29,697 nucleotides of DNA. Origin: an uncultured Lachnospiraceae bacterium (GTDB lineage Bacteria; Bacillota; Clostridia; Lachnospirales; Lachnospiraceae). The stretch lies in NCBI GenBank assembly GCA_910579645.1, contig CAJTVK010000046.1:1-29697 (forward strand). Reading direction: 5' to 3'. The position numbers and the translations under genes are program-made. Positions 17,141-25,059 of the stretch are shown piece after piece. Position 1 is the first letter of the stretch; every line of letters starts with the position of its first letter. The notes under the pieces are model-generated. The model made no database searches. It saw only the letters and a list, made by a program, of their open reading frames with translations, and had not been told where the DNA came from.

Positions 17141-18289
17141 ATGCCCGTAGAGAGAAAAATATTGCTGAATCCGGGACCGGCCACTACAACGGATACCGTG
17201 AAGTATGCGCAGATTGTGCCGGATATATGCCCGAGGGAGAAAGAATTTGTCGGTTTGATGAGGGGAATCCGGGATGATTTAGTGCGGATTGTGCATGGGG
17301 ATACAGAGGAATATACTTCCGTCCTCTTTTGCGGGTCAGGCACGATTGCCATGGATATCTGCCTGAACTCGTTGCTTCCGTCAGGGAAGAAGATATTGAT
17401 TGTCAATAACGGCGCATATAGCGCGAGGGCGGCGGAGATATGCGAATATTATCATCTGCCCTATTTGGAGGCACGGTTTCCGAAAGATGCCTTGCCGGAT
17501 TTGGAAGAGATAGCGCGTGTTTTGAAAGAGAACCCGGATATTGAATTGGTTTATTCCACCCATAACGAAACCGGAACGGGCATTCTGAATCCTATCCGAG
17601 AAATAGGGGATTTGGCACATAAGCATAATGCCATATCGGTAGTGGATACCACATCCACTTATGCGATGCGCCCTATCCATATAAAAGAAGACAATATAGA
17701 TTTCTGCATGGCGTCGGCGCAGAAGGGGCTGATGGCTATGACCGGAATCTCTTATGTCGTTGGGAACCGGAGGATTCTTGAAGAATCGAAGGACTGTCCG
17801 AAGCGTTCTTATTATTGTAACCTGTATATGCAGTATGAATATTTTGAGAAGCACGGAGAGATGCACTTTACTCCGCCGGTGCAGACGGTTTATGCATTGA
17901 AACAGGCATTGAAGGAATATTTTGAGGAAGGGGAAGAAAGGAAGTGGGCAAGGCATCAGAGAGTGTCGGAGGCCATTCACAGGGGATTGGAGGCATTGGG
18001 ATTTCAGGAAGTCATCCGGAGGGAATGGCAGTCCGGTTTGGTGGTTACCGTTAAATATCCGGAGGATGCGGAATGGGATTTTAATGAGATACATGATTAT
18101 TGCTATGAAAAGGGGTTTACTATATATCCGGGGAAAATAGACGGTGCGCAAACCTTCCGCCTGTGTGCTTTAGGGGCGATTGACGAAGGGGATATCGTAA
18201 GATTCTTTCAGGTGTTTGGGGATGGCCTGCGGAAGATGGGGGTGAAAATTCCGGCTGCCGGCAGTGAGGTGGCAGATGAAGAAGGATGA
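17141..18289 (+). CDS. phnW: 2-aminoethylphosphonate-pyruvate transaminase (AEP-forming direction inferred)
   Basis: 382 residues, class V PLP aminotransferase. It interconverts phosphonoacetaldehyde plus alanine with AEP plus pyruvate. The family is recognisable from the N-terminal LLNPGPATTT, the FCGSGTIAMD loop, YSTHNETGTGILNPI, SVVDTTSTY with the cofactor Asp at 169, and ASAQKGLMAMTG with the PLP lysine K195. ATG 17141 is chosen over an upstream extension of 46 codons that overlaps the previous gene; GAAAGGAGAGGGAG lies directly upstream. Its stop overlaps the start of the cytidylyltransferase, the same pair found fused or adjacent in phosphonolipid or phosphonoglycan loci. This favours biosynthesis over AEP breakdown. 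Confidence 0.88.
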   Translation: MPVERKILLNPGPATTTDTVKYAQIVPDICPREKEFVGLMRGIRDDLVRIVHGDTEEYTSVLFCGSGTIAMDICLNSLLPSGKKILIVNNGAYSARAAEICEYYHLPYLEARFPKDALPDLEEIARVLKENPDIELVYSTHNETGTGILNPIREIGDLAHKHNAISVVDTTSTYAMRPIHIKEDNIDFCMASAQKGLMAMTGISYVVGNRRILEESKDCPKRSYYCNLYMQYEYFEKHGEMHFTPPVQTVYALKQALKEYFEEGEERKWARHQRVSEAIHRGLEALGFQEVIRREWQSGLVVTVKYPEDAEWDFNEIHDYCYEKGFTIYPGKIDGAQTFRLCALGAIDEGDIVRFFQVFGDGLRKMGVKIPAAGSEVADEEG

Positions 18290-19013
18290 GATAGCCATTT
18301 TGATGGCTGCAGGTCTGGGAACACGCATGCTGCCTTTGACGAGGACGACACCAAAGCCTTTGGTGAAAGTGCATGGAATCCCGATGATTGAGACGGTGAT
18401 AAGGGCATTGGAAAGAAGAGGCATTAAGAGAATCTATGTAGTGACAGGATGGCTGAAGGAGCAGTTTTATTATCTGCAGGAAAAATATGAGAATCTTGAG
18501 ATCATCGAAAATGCGGAATATGAGGTGAAAAACAATATTTCATCTCTTTATGCGGTAGGAGATTTATTGGGCAGCGCAGACTGTTTTATCTGTGAGGCGG
18601 ATTTGTATGTGTCGGATAAGGACATATTTAATAAATGCACCGGGAAATCCTGCTATTATGGGAAAATGGTGCCGGGATATTCGGAGGACTGGGTATTTGA
18701 GTTAGAGGATGATCGGATAGTGCGGGTAGGAAAAGGGGGAAAGGATACCTATAATATGGTAGGAATCTCATATTGGGAGAAGAAAGATGCCCGGATAATC
18801 AGGGAGGGAATATTGCAGGCATATAAGGAGGAAGGGCACGGAGAGTTATTCTGGGATGAGATAGCGGATCGGAAACTTAAGGAAATGGATGTGACGGTTT
18901 TAGGTATTCCGTCAGGCAGCATTGTGGAAATAGATACTTTGGAGGAACTGAGAAATGTGGATTCTTCATATTCGGATTCTGTATGCGGCAGGGCAGGGGA
19001 TGCAGAAGAATGA
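18276..19013 (+). CDS. pntC: PntC-like CTP:2-aminoethylphosphonate cytidylyltransferase
   Basis: 245 residues, a sugar-nucleotidyltransferase fold close to LicC. Visible motifs are MAAGLGTRMLPLT (G13-x-GTRM) with the K27 of PKPL, the EVKNNISSLYAV segment typical of LicC/PntC, and ICEADLY with acidic metal ligands. It should convert CTP and AEP to CMP-AEP. LicC (phosphocholine) or a hexose-1-phosphate enzyme is the alternative, but the 14-bp overlap with AEP transaminase and the nearby decarboxylase favour PntC. ATG 18276 is preferred because GAGGTGG (18266-18272) precedes it. The stop overlaps the next start. Confidence 0.8.
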   Translation: MKKDEIAILMAAGLGTRMLPLTRTTPKPLVKVHGIPMIETVIRALERRGIKRIYVVTGWLKEQFYYLQEKYENLEIIENAEYEVKNNISSLYAVGDLLGSADCFICEADLYVSDKDIFNKCTGKSCYYGKMVPGYSEDWVFELEDDRIVRVGKGGKDTYNMVGISYWEKKDARIIREGILQAYKEEGHGELFWDEIADRKLKEMDVTVLGIPSGSIVEIDTLEELRNVDSSYSDSVCGRAGDAEE

Positions 19014-19714
19014 TGGTAAATATTATGGGCAGTAGGGAAAAGAGGGCATTGATTGACAGGCTGGAATACTATATGGGGCATCCTGAGGATGAGAAAAGCT
19101 TAGCTGCCATGTTTACGGAAGAGGAAATGAATATATTGCATACAGTAAAGGAGTTCGAACGGCTTAGGGGCATAATGGAATATGAATATGCAGAGAGCAG
19201 GAACGGTGGTGCGGACAATCCGGCATATATTGAAGAAGTGTTTGAGCGGCGGGAAAGGGAAAGGGATGTCAGTTTCCGGCTGAAAGGGCATTTTGTCTGT
19301 CAGACAGATTGGCTGTTGGGAGGGGGACTGGCGGAGAATTGGCTGCAAGTTCTGACTTGGTACCGGCTGCTTAAGGGAAGAGACCTGATTGTAAACCGTT
19401 TTTGGGAATTTCCGGTTTTGGAGACAATGCTGCAGGCATTTTTGGAGGAACTGAAATTATTTTATACGGAAGGGCAAGCCATTTCTGTCTTGGCAATGCA
19501 TAGCTTGGAAGAAATAACAGGGACTTATTTTGACATTGTTTTTTTACTGCGGCGAATTGAATACGGCGTGGAGCCTATGGACGGGATTGTATCTTATCTT
19601 TCGGGGAAAGGATTGTCTCTGACGGTGGTGGAGGCAGTTCTGGAAGATGCCAGAATTTTTGACAAAAGGAAGGTAAAGAATGTATTAGAAGGTTGGTTTG
19701 GAAAGGATGGATGA
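19010..19714 (+). CDS. Protein of unknown function within the AEP module
   Basis: 234 residues from ATG 19010, which overlaps the pntC stop (ATGA); ATG 19013 follows at once. I do not recognise a family. The protein is acidic and mostly helical, with no signal peptide, no membrane segment, and no nucleotide-binding or cysteine-cluster motif. Hydrophobic helices around LAENWLQVLTWYRLLKG and TYFDIVFLLRRIEYG could form a helical bundle. Tight overlap with both neighbours argues that it is real and co-translated with pntC and the GT2 gene, so a role in glycan assembly or as a partner subunit is possible. Confidence 0.6.
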   Translation: MMVNIMGSREKRALIDRLEYYMGHPEDEKSLAAMFTEEEMNILHTVKEFERLRGIMEYEYAESRNGGADNPAYIEEVFERRERERDVSFRLKGHFVCQTDWLLGGGLAENWLQVLTWYRLLKGRDLIVNRFWEFPVLETMLQAFLEELKLFYTEGQAISVLAMHSLEEITGTYFDIVFLLRRIEYGVEPMDGIVSYLSGKGLSLTVVEAVLEDARIFDKRKVKNVLEGWFGKDG

Positions 19715-20369
19715 AAAGAAAATATGTTTTATAATATGTGTGAATAACGACCGCTTTTTCAATGAGTGCATAAGATATATACATTGGCTGGAAGTGCCGG
19801 AAGGAATGGAAGTTGAACTTCTGGAAATACGGGATGCATGTTCCATGGCGGCAGGGTATAATGAGGGAATGAACGGCAGTGACGCAAAATATAAAGTATA
19901 TATGCATCAGGACGCATTTATCGTAAATAAGTTTTTCATATATGATATTCTTTCGATATTTGAGAGTGATGCGGGCATTGGCATGATCGGGCTGATCGGC
20001 GTAAAGAAGCTGCCGGAAAGCGGGATTATGTGGCTGGGGGACAGAGTGCCGCCGGTTCATGAGCTGGGAAAAAACTGGGAAGAGTACAGATATGACAGGG
20101 AGAAAGACGGTCTGTGGGAAGTGGACGGGATTGACGGTGTGCTGATGGCTACGCAGTACGATATTCCCTGGCGTGAGGATGTGTTTGACGGATGGGATTT
20201 TTACGATTTATCCCAAAGTTTTGAAATGCGGAAAAGAGGGTTTCGCATCGTGGTGCCGGTGCATAAGCGTTTTTGGCATCAGCATGACGATAAGCCGGTT
20301 TTGTCAACATGGGATTACAATAAATACAGAAAGAGATTCTTGGAAGAATATGCGGAGAAGGAAGAATAA
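19698..20369 (+). CDS. GT2-like glycosyltransferase (Glyco_tranf_2_5 type)
   Basis: 223 residues from TTG 19698, for which AGAAGG ends 5 nt upstream; ATG 19707 is the alternative but has an AGG directly adjacent. The protein has the short GT-A-like form ICFIICVNNDRFFNECIRYI, ending in KVYMHQDAFIVNKFFIYDIL (HQD at 70-72). Later segments read VDGIDGVLMATQYDIPWRE and WDFYDLSQSFEMRKRGFRIV. It is paralogous to the first domain of the 841-residue fusion. It overlaps the preceding gene by 17 bp. Likely transfers a sugar during flagellin-glycan assembly. Confidence 0.75.
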   Translation: MERMDEKKICFIICVNNDRFFNECIRYIHWLEVPEGMEVELLEIRDACSMAAGYNEGMNGSDAKYKVYMHQDAFIVNKFFIYDILSIFESDAGIGMIGLIGVKKLPESGIMWLGDRVPPVHELGKNWEEYRYDREKDGLWEVDGIDGVLMATQYDIPWREDVFDGWDFYDLSQSFEMRKRGFRIVVPVHKRFWHQHDDKPVLSTWDYNKYRKRFLEEYAEKEE

Positions 20370-20501
20370 GACTGTGAACTGCCGGAAAGAAATCCGGATA
20401 AACCGTGCAGCGGATAATTAGATTTTGCGGAACGGTACAAAAAAGGGGTATTGGAGCAATGAGTATAATTTTAACTGTTATGTTGATAAGAGAGGAGAGG
20501 G

Positions 20502-21644
20502 ATGGAAATGCAGGCAGGACAGTTTGTCAGTAAAATAACGGGAATCGGGATTACCGAGTTTATAGGGGTGCCGGATTCCGCCTTGAAGCCTTTCTGTGAT
20601 TATATAAACAGCACCGGGCAGGATTCGTTCCGTCATTATGTCCCGGTCAACGAAGGGGCGGCCGTGGGCATGGCGATAGGCAGCTATCTTGCCACGGGGA
20701 AAGCGGCCTGTGTCTATATGCAGAACAGCGGCATAGGGAATGCGGTGAATCCTGTCACTTCGCTGGCCAATAAAGAGGTTTACGGGATTCCCATGCTTAT
20801 GGTAATCGGGTGGCGGGGAGAGCCGGGCAAAAAGGATGAGCCGCAGCATAAGTATATGGGATGCATTACGGAGCCGATACTGGATGTGCTTGGAATCGAA
20901 CATGCTGTGATCGGAGGGGATACGACGGAAGAAGAATTGGACAGGATGTTGGGGCAGGCAAAGGCTGCTTTGGAGGAAAACAGCCAGTTTGCTTTTGTGG
21001 TGAGACGGGATTTTTTCGAGAGCGGCCAATTGGGAGAGTACGGAAACAGTCATAAGCTTATCAGGGAAGAGGCAATCAAAGAAATTATCGGCAGCATCGG
21101 GGATGAAGATATCTTGGTTTCCACTACCGGGAAAATATCCCGTGAGGTATATGAGCAGAGCGATGCTCTGAAAGGGCAGCATGCACAGGACTTCCTGACA
21201 GTGGGCGGCATGGGGCATGCTTCCATGATTGCTTTGGGCATGGCCGGCAAAATGCCTCATAAGAGGGTATACTGTCTGGACGGGGACGGCGCCGTGCTGA
21301 TGCACATGGGCAGTTTGGCATTTATTGCGAAAGAAAATCCGGATAATATGGTGCATATCTGCCTGAACAATGAGGCGCATGAGTCCGTCGGGGGGATGCC
21401 CACAGGCTGTACAGGCCTGAATTATGCAGAGGTGGCCAAGGCGTGCGGTTATCCCCTGACATATACCGTGGACAACATGGAGGGGCTGAAGGAAGTGCTG
21501 CGTCAGGTACAGGGCAAAAGGCGGCTGGCCTTTCTTGAGGTAAAAGTGGCGATGCAGTCCAGAAGCGACTTGGGGAGGCCCAAGGAGTCGGCTGCGGAAA
21601 ATAAGGAACGGTTTATGGAATATCATGGAGACTGTAAAATATGA
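20502..21644 (+). CDS. aepY: Phosphonopyruvate decarboxylase
   Basis: 380 residues, ThDP-dependent, the usual length. It decarboxylates 3-phosphonopyruvate to phosphonoacetaldehyde, the step that makes C-P bond formation by PEP mutase irreversible. Seen: VPVNEGAAVGMAIG with the ThDP-activating Glu at 51, GIPMLMVIGWRGEPGKKDEPQH, VGGMGHASMIALG, and the ThDP-Mg motif GDG (261-263) through NN (289-290). Sulfopyruvate decarboxylase is a related alternative, but the AEP transaminase and PntC nearby favour phosphonopyruvate. AGAGGAGAGG precedes ATG 20502; ATG 20508 is an equally placed start. PEP mutase, often adjacent to this gene, is absent from the window. Confidence 0.88.
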   Translation: MEMQAGQFVSKITGIGITEFIGVPDSALKPFCDYINSTGQDSFRHYVPVNEGAAVGMAIGSYLATGKAACVYMQNSGIGNAVNPVTSLANKEVYGIPMLMVIGWRGEPGKKDEPQHKYMGCITEPILDVLGIEHAVIGGDTTEEELDRMLGQAKAALEENSQFAFVVRRDFFESGQLGEYGNSHKLIREEAIKEIIGSIGDEDILVSTTGKISREVYEQSDALKGQHAQDFLTVGGMGHASMIALGMAGKMPHKRVYCLDGDGAVLMHMGSLAFIAKENPDNMVHICLNNEAHESVGGMPTGCTGLNYAEVAKACGYPLTYTVDNMEGLKEVLRQVQGKRRLAFLEVKVAMQSRSDLGRPKESAAENKERFMEYHGDCKI

Positions 21645-22978
21645 TGACGGCTATTATGTTTGCATATAAAAAGTTGGAAAATGTGAAAATGTCGGTGGAA
21701 AGCTTTCGACGGTTCTGCGATGAGGATATATCATTTGTATTAGTGGACGATGGTTCCGTAGAAGAGCTGCAGGGATGGGCCAAAGAGCAGGCAGATCTGA
21801 CTTATGTATTCCTGGATGAGGGACAGGTGGGATATGGGAAGGGCATTAACTTGGTGAGAAATGAATTACAGGTGAGGGGGGATCTGCTGCTGATTGAAGA
21901 GGGATTCCTGCTGACTCCCGGATGTCTGGGGCGTATGACAGACGCATTATATGAAGAGGACGGCATAGGGGCAGCAGGGGGCGTGGTGAACGATGCTCTG
22001 TACCGTCAGACGATTCCCTCCCATATTTCATCCTATCAGGAATTGATAGATGGTGGTGGGGGCATTGATGAGGGAATAATGGCAGGCAGAAAAGCGGCTG
22101 TGATGCTATATTCCGGCGTGGTGCTGTGGAAAGGCAGTGCCATGGATGCGGTCGGTGAGTTTGATGAGAATTTAAGAGGAATGTTTTCGGTCATCAATGA
22201 TTACTGCCTGCGTATGGTGATGGCGGATAAAAAACTGACGGTATGTCAGGATGCCTGTTTTTGGAACGCAGATGAGGGAAACAGGATGGCATGCAAAGAG
22301 GATATTGCAGTGTTGGAACGTAAATGGGGGATGCATTATTTTAACGGCTGTTATAATGATGCATTGATTTCGCTGATAGAAGAAGAGCAGGAGGCGGAGA
22401 TTTCGGTGCTGGAAATCGGCTGCGACTGCGGGGCGTCGCTGCTTGAGATTCGGAACAGATTTCCTAATGCACGGCTGTATGGAAGCGAGATAAATGCAAA
22501 GGCGGCACAGGTGGCAAGCCATTTTGCACAGGTGGCGGTGAACAATATAGAAGAAAAAAATCTGCCTTTTTCCGGAGAAAAATTTGACTATATTCTCTTT
22601 GGCGATGTGCTGGAGCATCTGCACAGTCCATTGGATGCGTTGGTTTACTGTCGGGAACTTTTAGGAGAGGAAGGATGTGTGCTGGCCAGCATCCCTAATT
22701 TGATGCATATTTCGGTAATGGAGGAAATTCTCCGGGGAGATTTTACTTACCGGGAGAGCGGTTTGTTGGATAAAACACATATTCATTTCTTTACATATAA
22801 TGAAATGCTCAGGATGTTTCAGGAGGCAGGGTATGAAATAGGGAAGATTGTGATAAACAGATATCCGATGAGCGACAGGCAGGAGCAGCTGACGGAAGCG
22901 CTTCTTGCATTGGACGGCAGGGCGGAGCGGTTTATGTATGAGACTTTCCAATATATCGTGACGGCAAAAAGAATTTGA
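21641..22978 (+). CDS. Fusion of GT2 glycosyltransferase and SAM methyltransferase
   Basis: 445 residues. The N-terminal part (1-230) is a GT2 domain: TAIMFAYKKLENVKMSVESF, ISFVLVDDGSVEE, a glycine-rich acceptor loop, then GAAGGVVND and FSVINDYCLRMVMADKKL. The C-terminal part (about 240-445) is a class I methyltransferase with VLEIGCDCGASLLEIRNRFP near 255, YGSEI as acidic motif, and FDYILFGDVLEHLHSP, like ubiquinone/zinc-less Methyltransf_23 enzymes. ATG overlaps the decarboxylase stop (ATGATGA). It could add a sugar and methylate it. The substrate is unknown. Confidence 0.82.
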   Translation: MMTAIMFAYKKLENVKMSVESFRRFCDEDISFVLVDDGSVEELQGWAKEQADLTYVFLDEGQVGYGKGINLVRNELQVRGDLLLIEEGFLLTPGCLGRMTDALYEEDGIGAAGGVVNDALYRQTIPSHISSYQELIDGGGGIDEGIMAGRKAAVMLYSGVVLWKGSAMDAVGEFDENLRGMFSVINDYCLRMVMADKKLTVCQDACFWNADEGNRMACKEDIAVLERKWGMHYFNGCYNDALISLIEEEQEAEISVLEIGCDCGASLLEIRNRFPNARLYGSEINAKAAQVASHFAQVAVNNIEEKNLPFSGEKFDYILFGDVLEHLHSPLDALVYCRELLGEEGCVLASIPNLMHISVMEEILRGDFTYRESGLLDKTHIHFFTYNEMLRMFQEAGYEIGKIVINRYPMSDRQEQLTEALLALDGRAERFMYETFQYIVTAKRI

Positions 22979-23009
22979 ATCGGAAAGCAGGAAAGAGCAG
23001 GGATGAGAC

Positions 23010-24125
23010 GTGAGTGAGAGTAAGAAAAAGAGAGTAGTGGCAATGGCACCCCACGAGGAGGGGTGGTTTAATGTTGAGTTAGTTAAGGACTGTGGTCTTG
23101 TCCCTTATTTGCTGTATAAGAATCATGGCTGCGATGCCGTGATGGTCGGGGTTCGGGCGGAAGAATACACTTATCTGGACACATGCGTCAAGGGCATGCA
23201 GATGGAGTTCCTGCCGGACGGGAGGATGGAGACAAAGTGCAGATATATAAAAGATAACGCAGGGAGAATAGACGGGTTGGTGTTAAGAGGATGCTATCCG
23301 GTTAATTTTTACTTTGCAAAAATATATAAGAAGTGTAATCCCGCAGGAAAAATATATGTAGGGCTGGATGCCAACAGTGTCTGGATGGATCAGATTGACT
23401 GGGAGGAAGAAGAGTTCAGGGAATTTATGGACAGCTGTGACGTAATAGCCGTTTCCTGCAGGGTGATGCAGGAGTATCTGAACATAAAATGGCCCTGGAA
23501 GATAGAGTGCATTCCCAATGGCTATTACAATTTCAGCGGATACCAAGCCGTGCCTGTGTTCGAAAAAAAGGATAATATCATACTTACGGTGGGGAGGATA
23601 GGGAGCGCACAGAAGGCGACGCATGTATTGCTGGAAGCATTTGCCATGATTTATGAGAAGTTTCCCGAGTGGAAGGTGCGTCTGGCAGGCAGTATGGAAG
23701 CGGATTTCCATAAGTATCTGGCGGATTATTTTGAGCGGTTCCCGGAATTAAAGGAAAGAGTGCTGCCGTTGGGGGAAATACGGAACCGGGGAGTGCTTTT
23801 TGGGGAGTATTTGAATGCAAAAATATTTGCTTTGCCATCCGTTGTAGAGGGTGGTGCGCCGAATGTCATTCCGGAAGCATTGAACGCAGGCTGTGTGACC
23901 GCAGTGACAAAGTATGATGCATACGAAGACGCAACGAATGGGGGAAAATGTGGGATGGCTGCAGAAATCAATGACATTTCCGGCTTTGCCCGGATCTTAT
24001 CGGAATTATGCGGCAGCGGGAACCTTGCGCGGATGGCGGAAAATGCATATCAATATGGGAAGGATTATTTTAATATGGAAAAAATTGTTGCCCGGTTAAA
24101 TGAGATGCTTTTTGAGGGAAATTAG
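23010..24125 (+). CDS. GT4-family glycosyltransferase
   Basis: 371 residues from GTG 23010, with AGGG 7 nt upstream; the next in-frame ATG would cut 11 residues. GT-B fold: the N-terminal domain includes GLVPYLLYKNHGCDAVMVGV and VLRGCYPVNFYFAKIYKK. The C-terminal donor domain has IILTVGRIGSAQKATHVLLEAF, WKVRLAGS, and the E-x7-E-like EGGAPNVIPEALNAGCVTAV near residue 280. It is a cytoplasmic retaining glycosyltransferase, presumably extending the glycan. The next gene overlaps none of it but uses a GAGGG inside its last codons. Confidence 0.87.
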   Translation: MSESKKKRVVAMAPHEEGWFNVELVKDCGLVPYLLYKNHGCDAVMVGVRAEEYTYLDTCVKGMQMEFLPDGRMETKCRYIKDNAGRIDGLVLRGCYPVNFYFAKIYKKCNPAGKIYVGLDANSVWMDQIDWEEEEFREFMDSCDVIAVSCRVMQEYLNIKWPWKIECIPNGYYNFSGYQAVPVFEKKDNIILTVGRIGSAQKATHVLLEAFAMIYEKFPEWKVRLAGSMEADFHKYLADYFERFPELKERVLPLGEIRNRGVLFGEYLNAKIFALPSVVEGGAPNVIPEALNAGCVTAVTKYDAYEDATNGGKCGMAAEINDISGFARILSELCGSGNLARMAENAYQYGKDYFNMEKIVARLNEMLFEGN

Positions 24126-24126
24126 G

Positions 24127-25038
24127 ATGGGACGGATTACGGTAAAAAATAATGTATTTTATTTCAGCGATGAGAACGGGGAACGGGTATTGCTGGACTG
24201 CAATGATTTTCTGGCAAACAGGAGCAGGGTGCCGCTGCATTCGTTACAGGGCGGCGTGACGATTCCCGGCATTCTCCTTGACCTGGTCAGGCGGCAGGAT
24301 GTGTATCCGATGGAATATCTTTTGGCGGATGTGCTGCTGGTGCCCTATTTAATGCGCGACCCCTTGCCGGTGAAGGCATTGGAGATTGGCTGCATGGACG
24401 GGATGATGAGTTATCATATTGCCACATTGCTCGGGAAGTTTCATAGGGAATCACTGCTTTGCTGTGTATGCGATAGGATTGGAAATGAAAGCGGAAATTG
24501 CTGGGTGGATAGGGCAGCGGCGGTGGAAGAGCCGCCAAGGCTTTCTCTTTTGGTGACAGACTATGACGACACGCAGCTGAGAGACAAGAATTTTGACATT
24601 GTGGTGATAAACGGATTTGCTGATTTTGACAGGCCGCAGGAGATGATAAAGGAAGCAAGGCGTTTATTGAAAGGGGGCGGGATGATGCTGAGTTATTCCG
24701 GCTGCCATACGCCGCTGCATGAGAGCCTGCGGTCTGAGTTTCCGGAGCGTGAAGAGTATATTCTGGATAGTCAGTCCGGCGTGATGATCTTGCATGACAG
24801 GGAAAATATGAGGATGCGGCGGGATGGCGGGCATTGTGCCCAAATAGCCGGGGAATGCATGGCAAAAGCGGAGCAGGTCTTGGAGAACGGCGCGGAGAAG
24901 GAAGAGATACGGGCATTGGCACGGGAACTGGACAGGCTGGCTGATTCTGCCATAGCGGGCGGCGAACCGGAGTTAAAGCTGCGGCTTCTCAGGAAAAAGG
25001 AGCAGCTGTTGGAACGATTATATGAAACATCCGAATGA
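24127..25038 (+). CDS. Class I SAM-methyltransferase-like protein, paralog A
   Basis: 303 residues from ATG 24127, one base after the GT4 stop, with GAGGG (24114-24118) 8 nt upstream. It opens with a short beta domain (ITVKNNVFYFSDENGERVLLD). The Rossmann methyltransferase follows, with ALEIGCMDGMMSYHIATLLG near 84-103, FDIVVINGFADF and a post-motif segment EARRLLKGGGMMLSY. A C-terminal helical tail (about 240-303, RALARELDRLADSAI) is absent from paralog B. It is colinear with the gene at 25991. The substrate is unknown; a glycan methyl transfer is inferred from context. Confidence 0.75.
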   Translation: MGRITVKNNVFYFSDENGERVLLDCNDFLANRSRVPLHSLQGGVTIPGILLDLVRRQDVYPMEYLLADVLLVPYLMRDPLPVKALEIGCMDGMMSYHIATLLGKFHRESLLCCVCDRIGNESGNCWVDRAAAVEEPPRLSLLVTDYDDTQLRDKNFDIVVINGFADFDRPQEMIKEARRLLKGGGMMLSYSGCHTPLHESLRSEFPEREEYILDSQSGVMILHDRENMRMRRDGGHCAQIAGECMAKAEQVLENGAEKEEIRALARELDRLADSAIAGGEPELKLRLLRKKEQLLERLYETSE

Positions 25039-25059
25039 CGGATGGAAGGAGAGGACACG

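Noticed and set aside
17381..18151. Minus-strand frame of 256 codons opposite the AEP transaminase
   Set aside because: No ribosome binding site and no recognisable motif. It is explained by codon bias of the real gene.
18276..19013. Glucose-1-phosphate or phosphocholine nucleotidyltransferase instead of PntC
   Set aside because: The fold is shared, but overlap with AEP transaminase and absence of choline genes make CTP:AEP cytidylyltransferase the better reading. It remains an alternative.
20370..20501. Gap before the decarboxylase as a pepM remnant
   Set aside because: Only 132 bp, with no frame showing PEP mutase motifs. A CCGGA/TCCGG pair at 20382-20397 is too short and has no T tract to call a terminator. 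A 24-codon frame from 20460 overlaps the next gene and is unconvincing.
20478..21626. Long minus-strand open frame of 382 codons opposite the decarboxylase
   Set aside because: The plus-strand frame has clear ThDP motifs and a ribosome binding site. The minus-strand product is rich in His, Pro, Ser and Cys, without family motifs, as expected of an antisense shadow.
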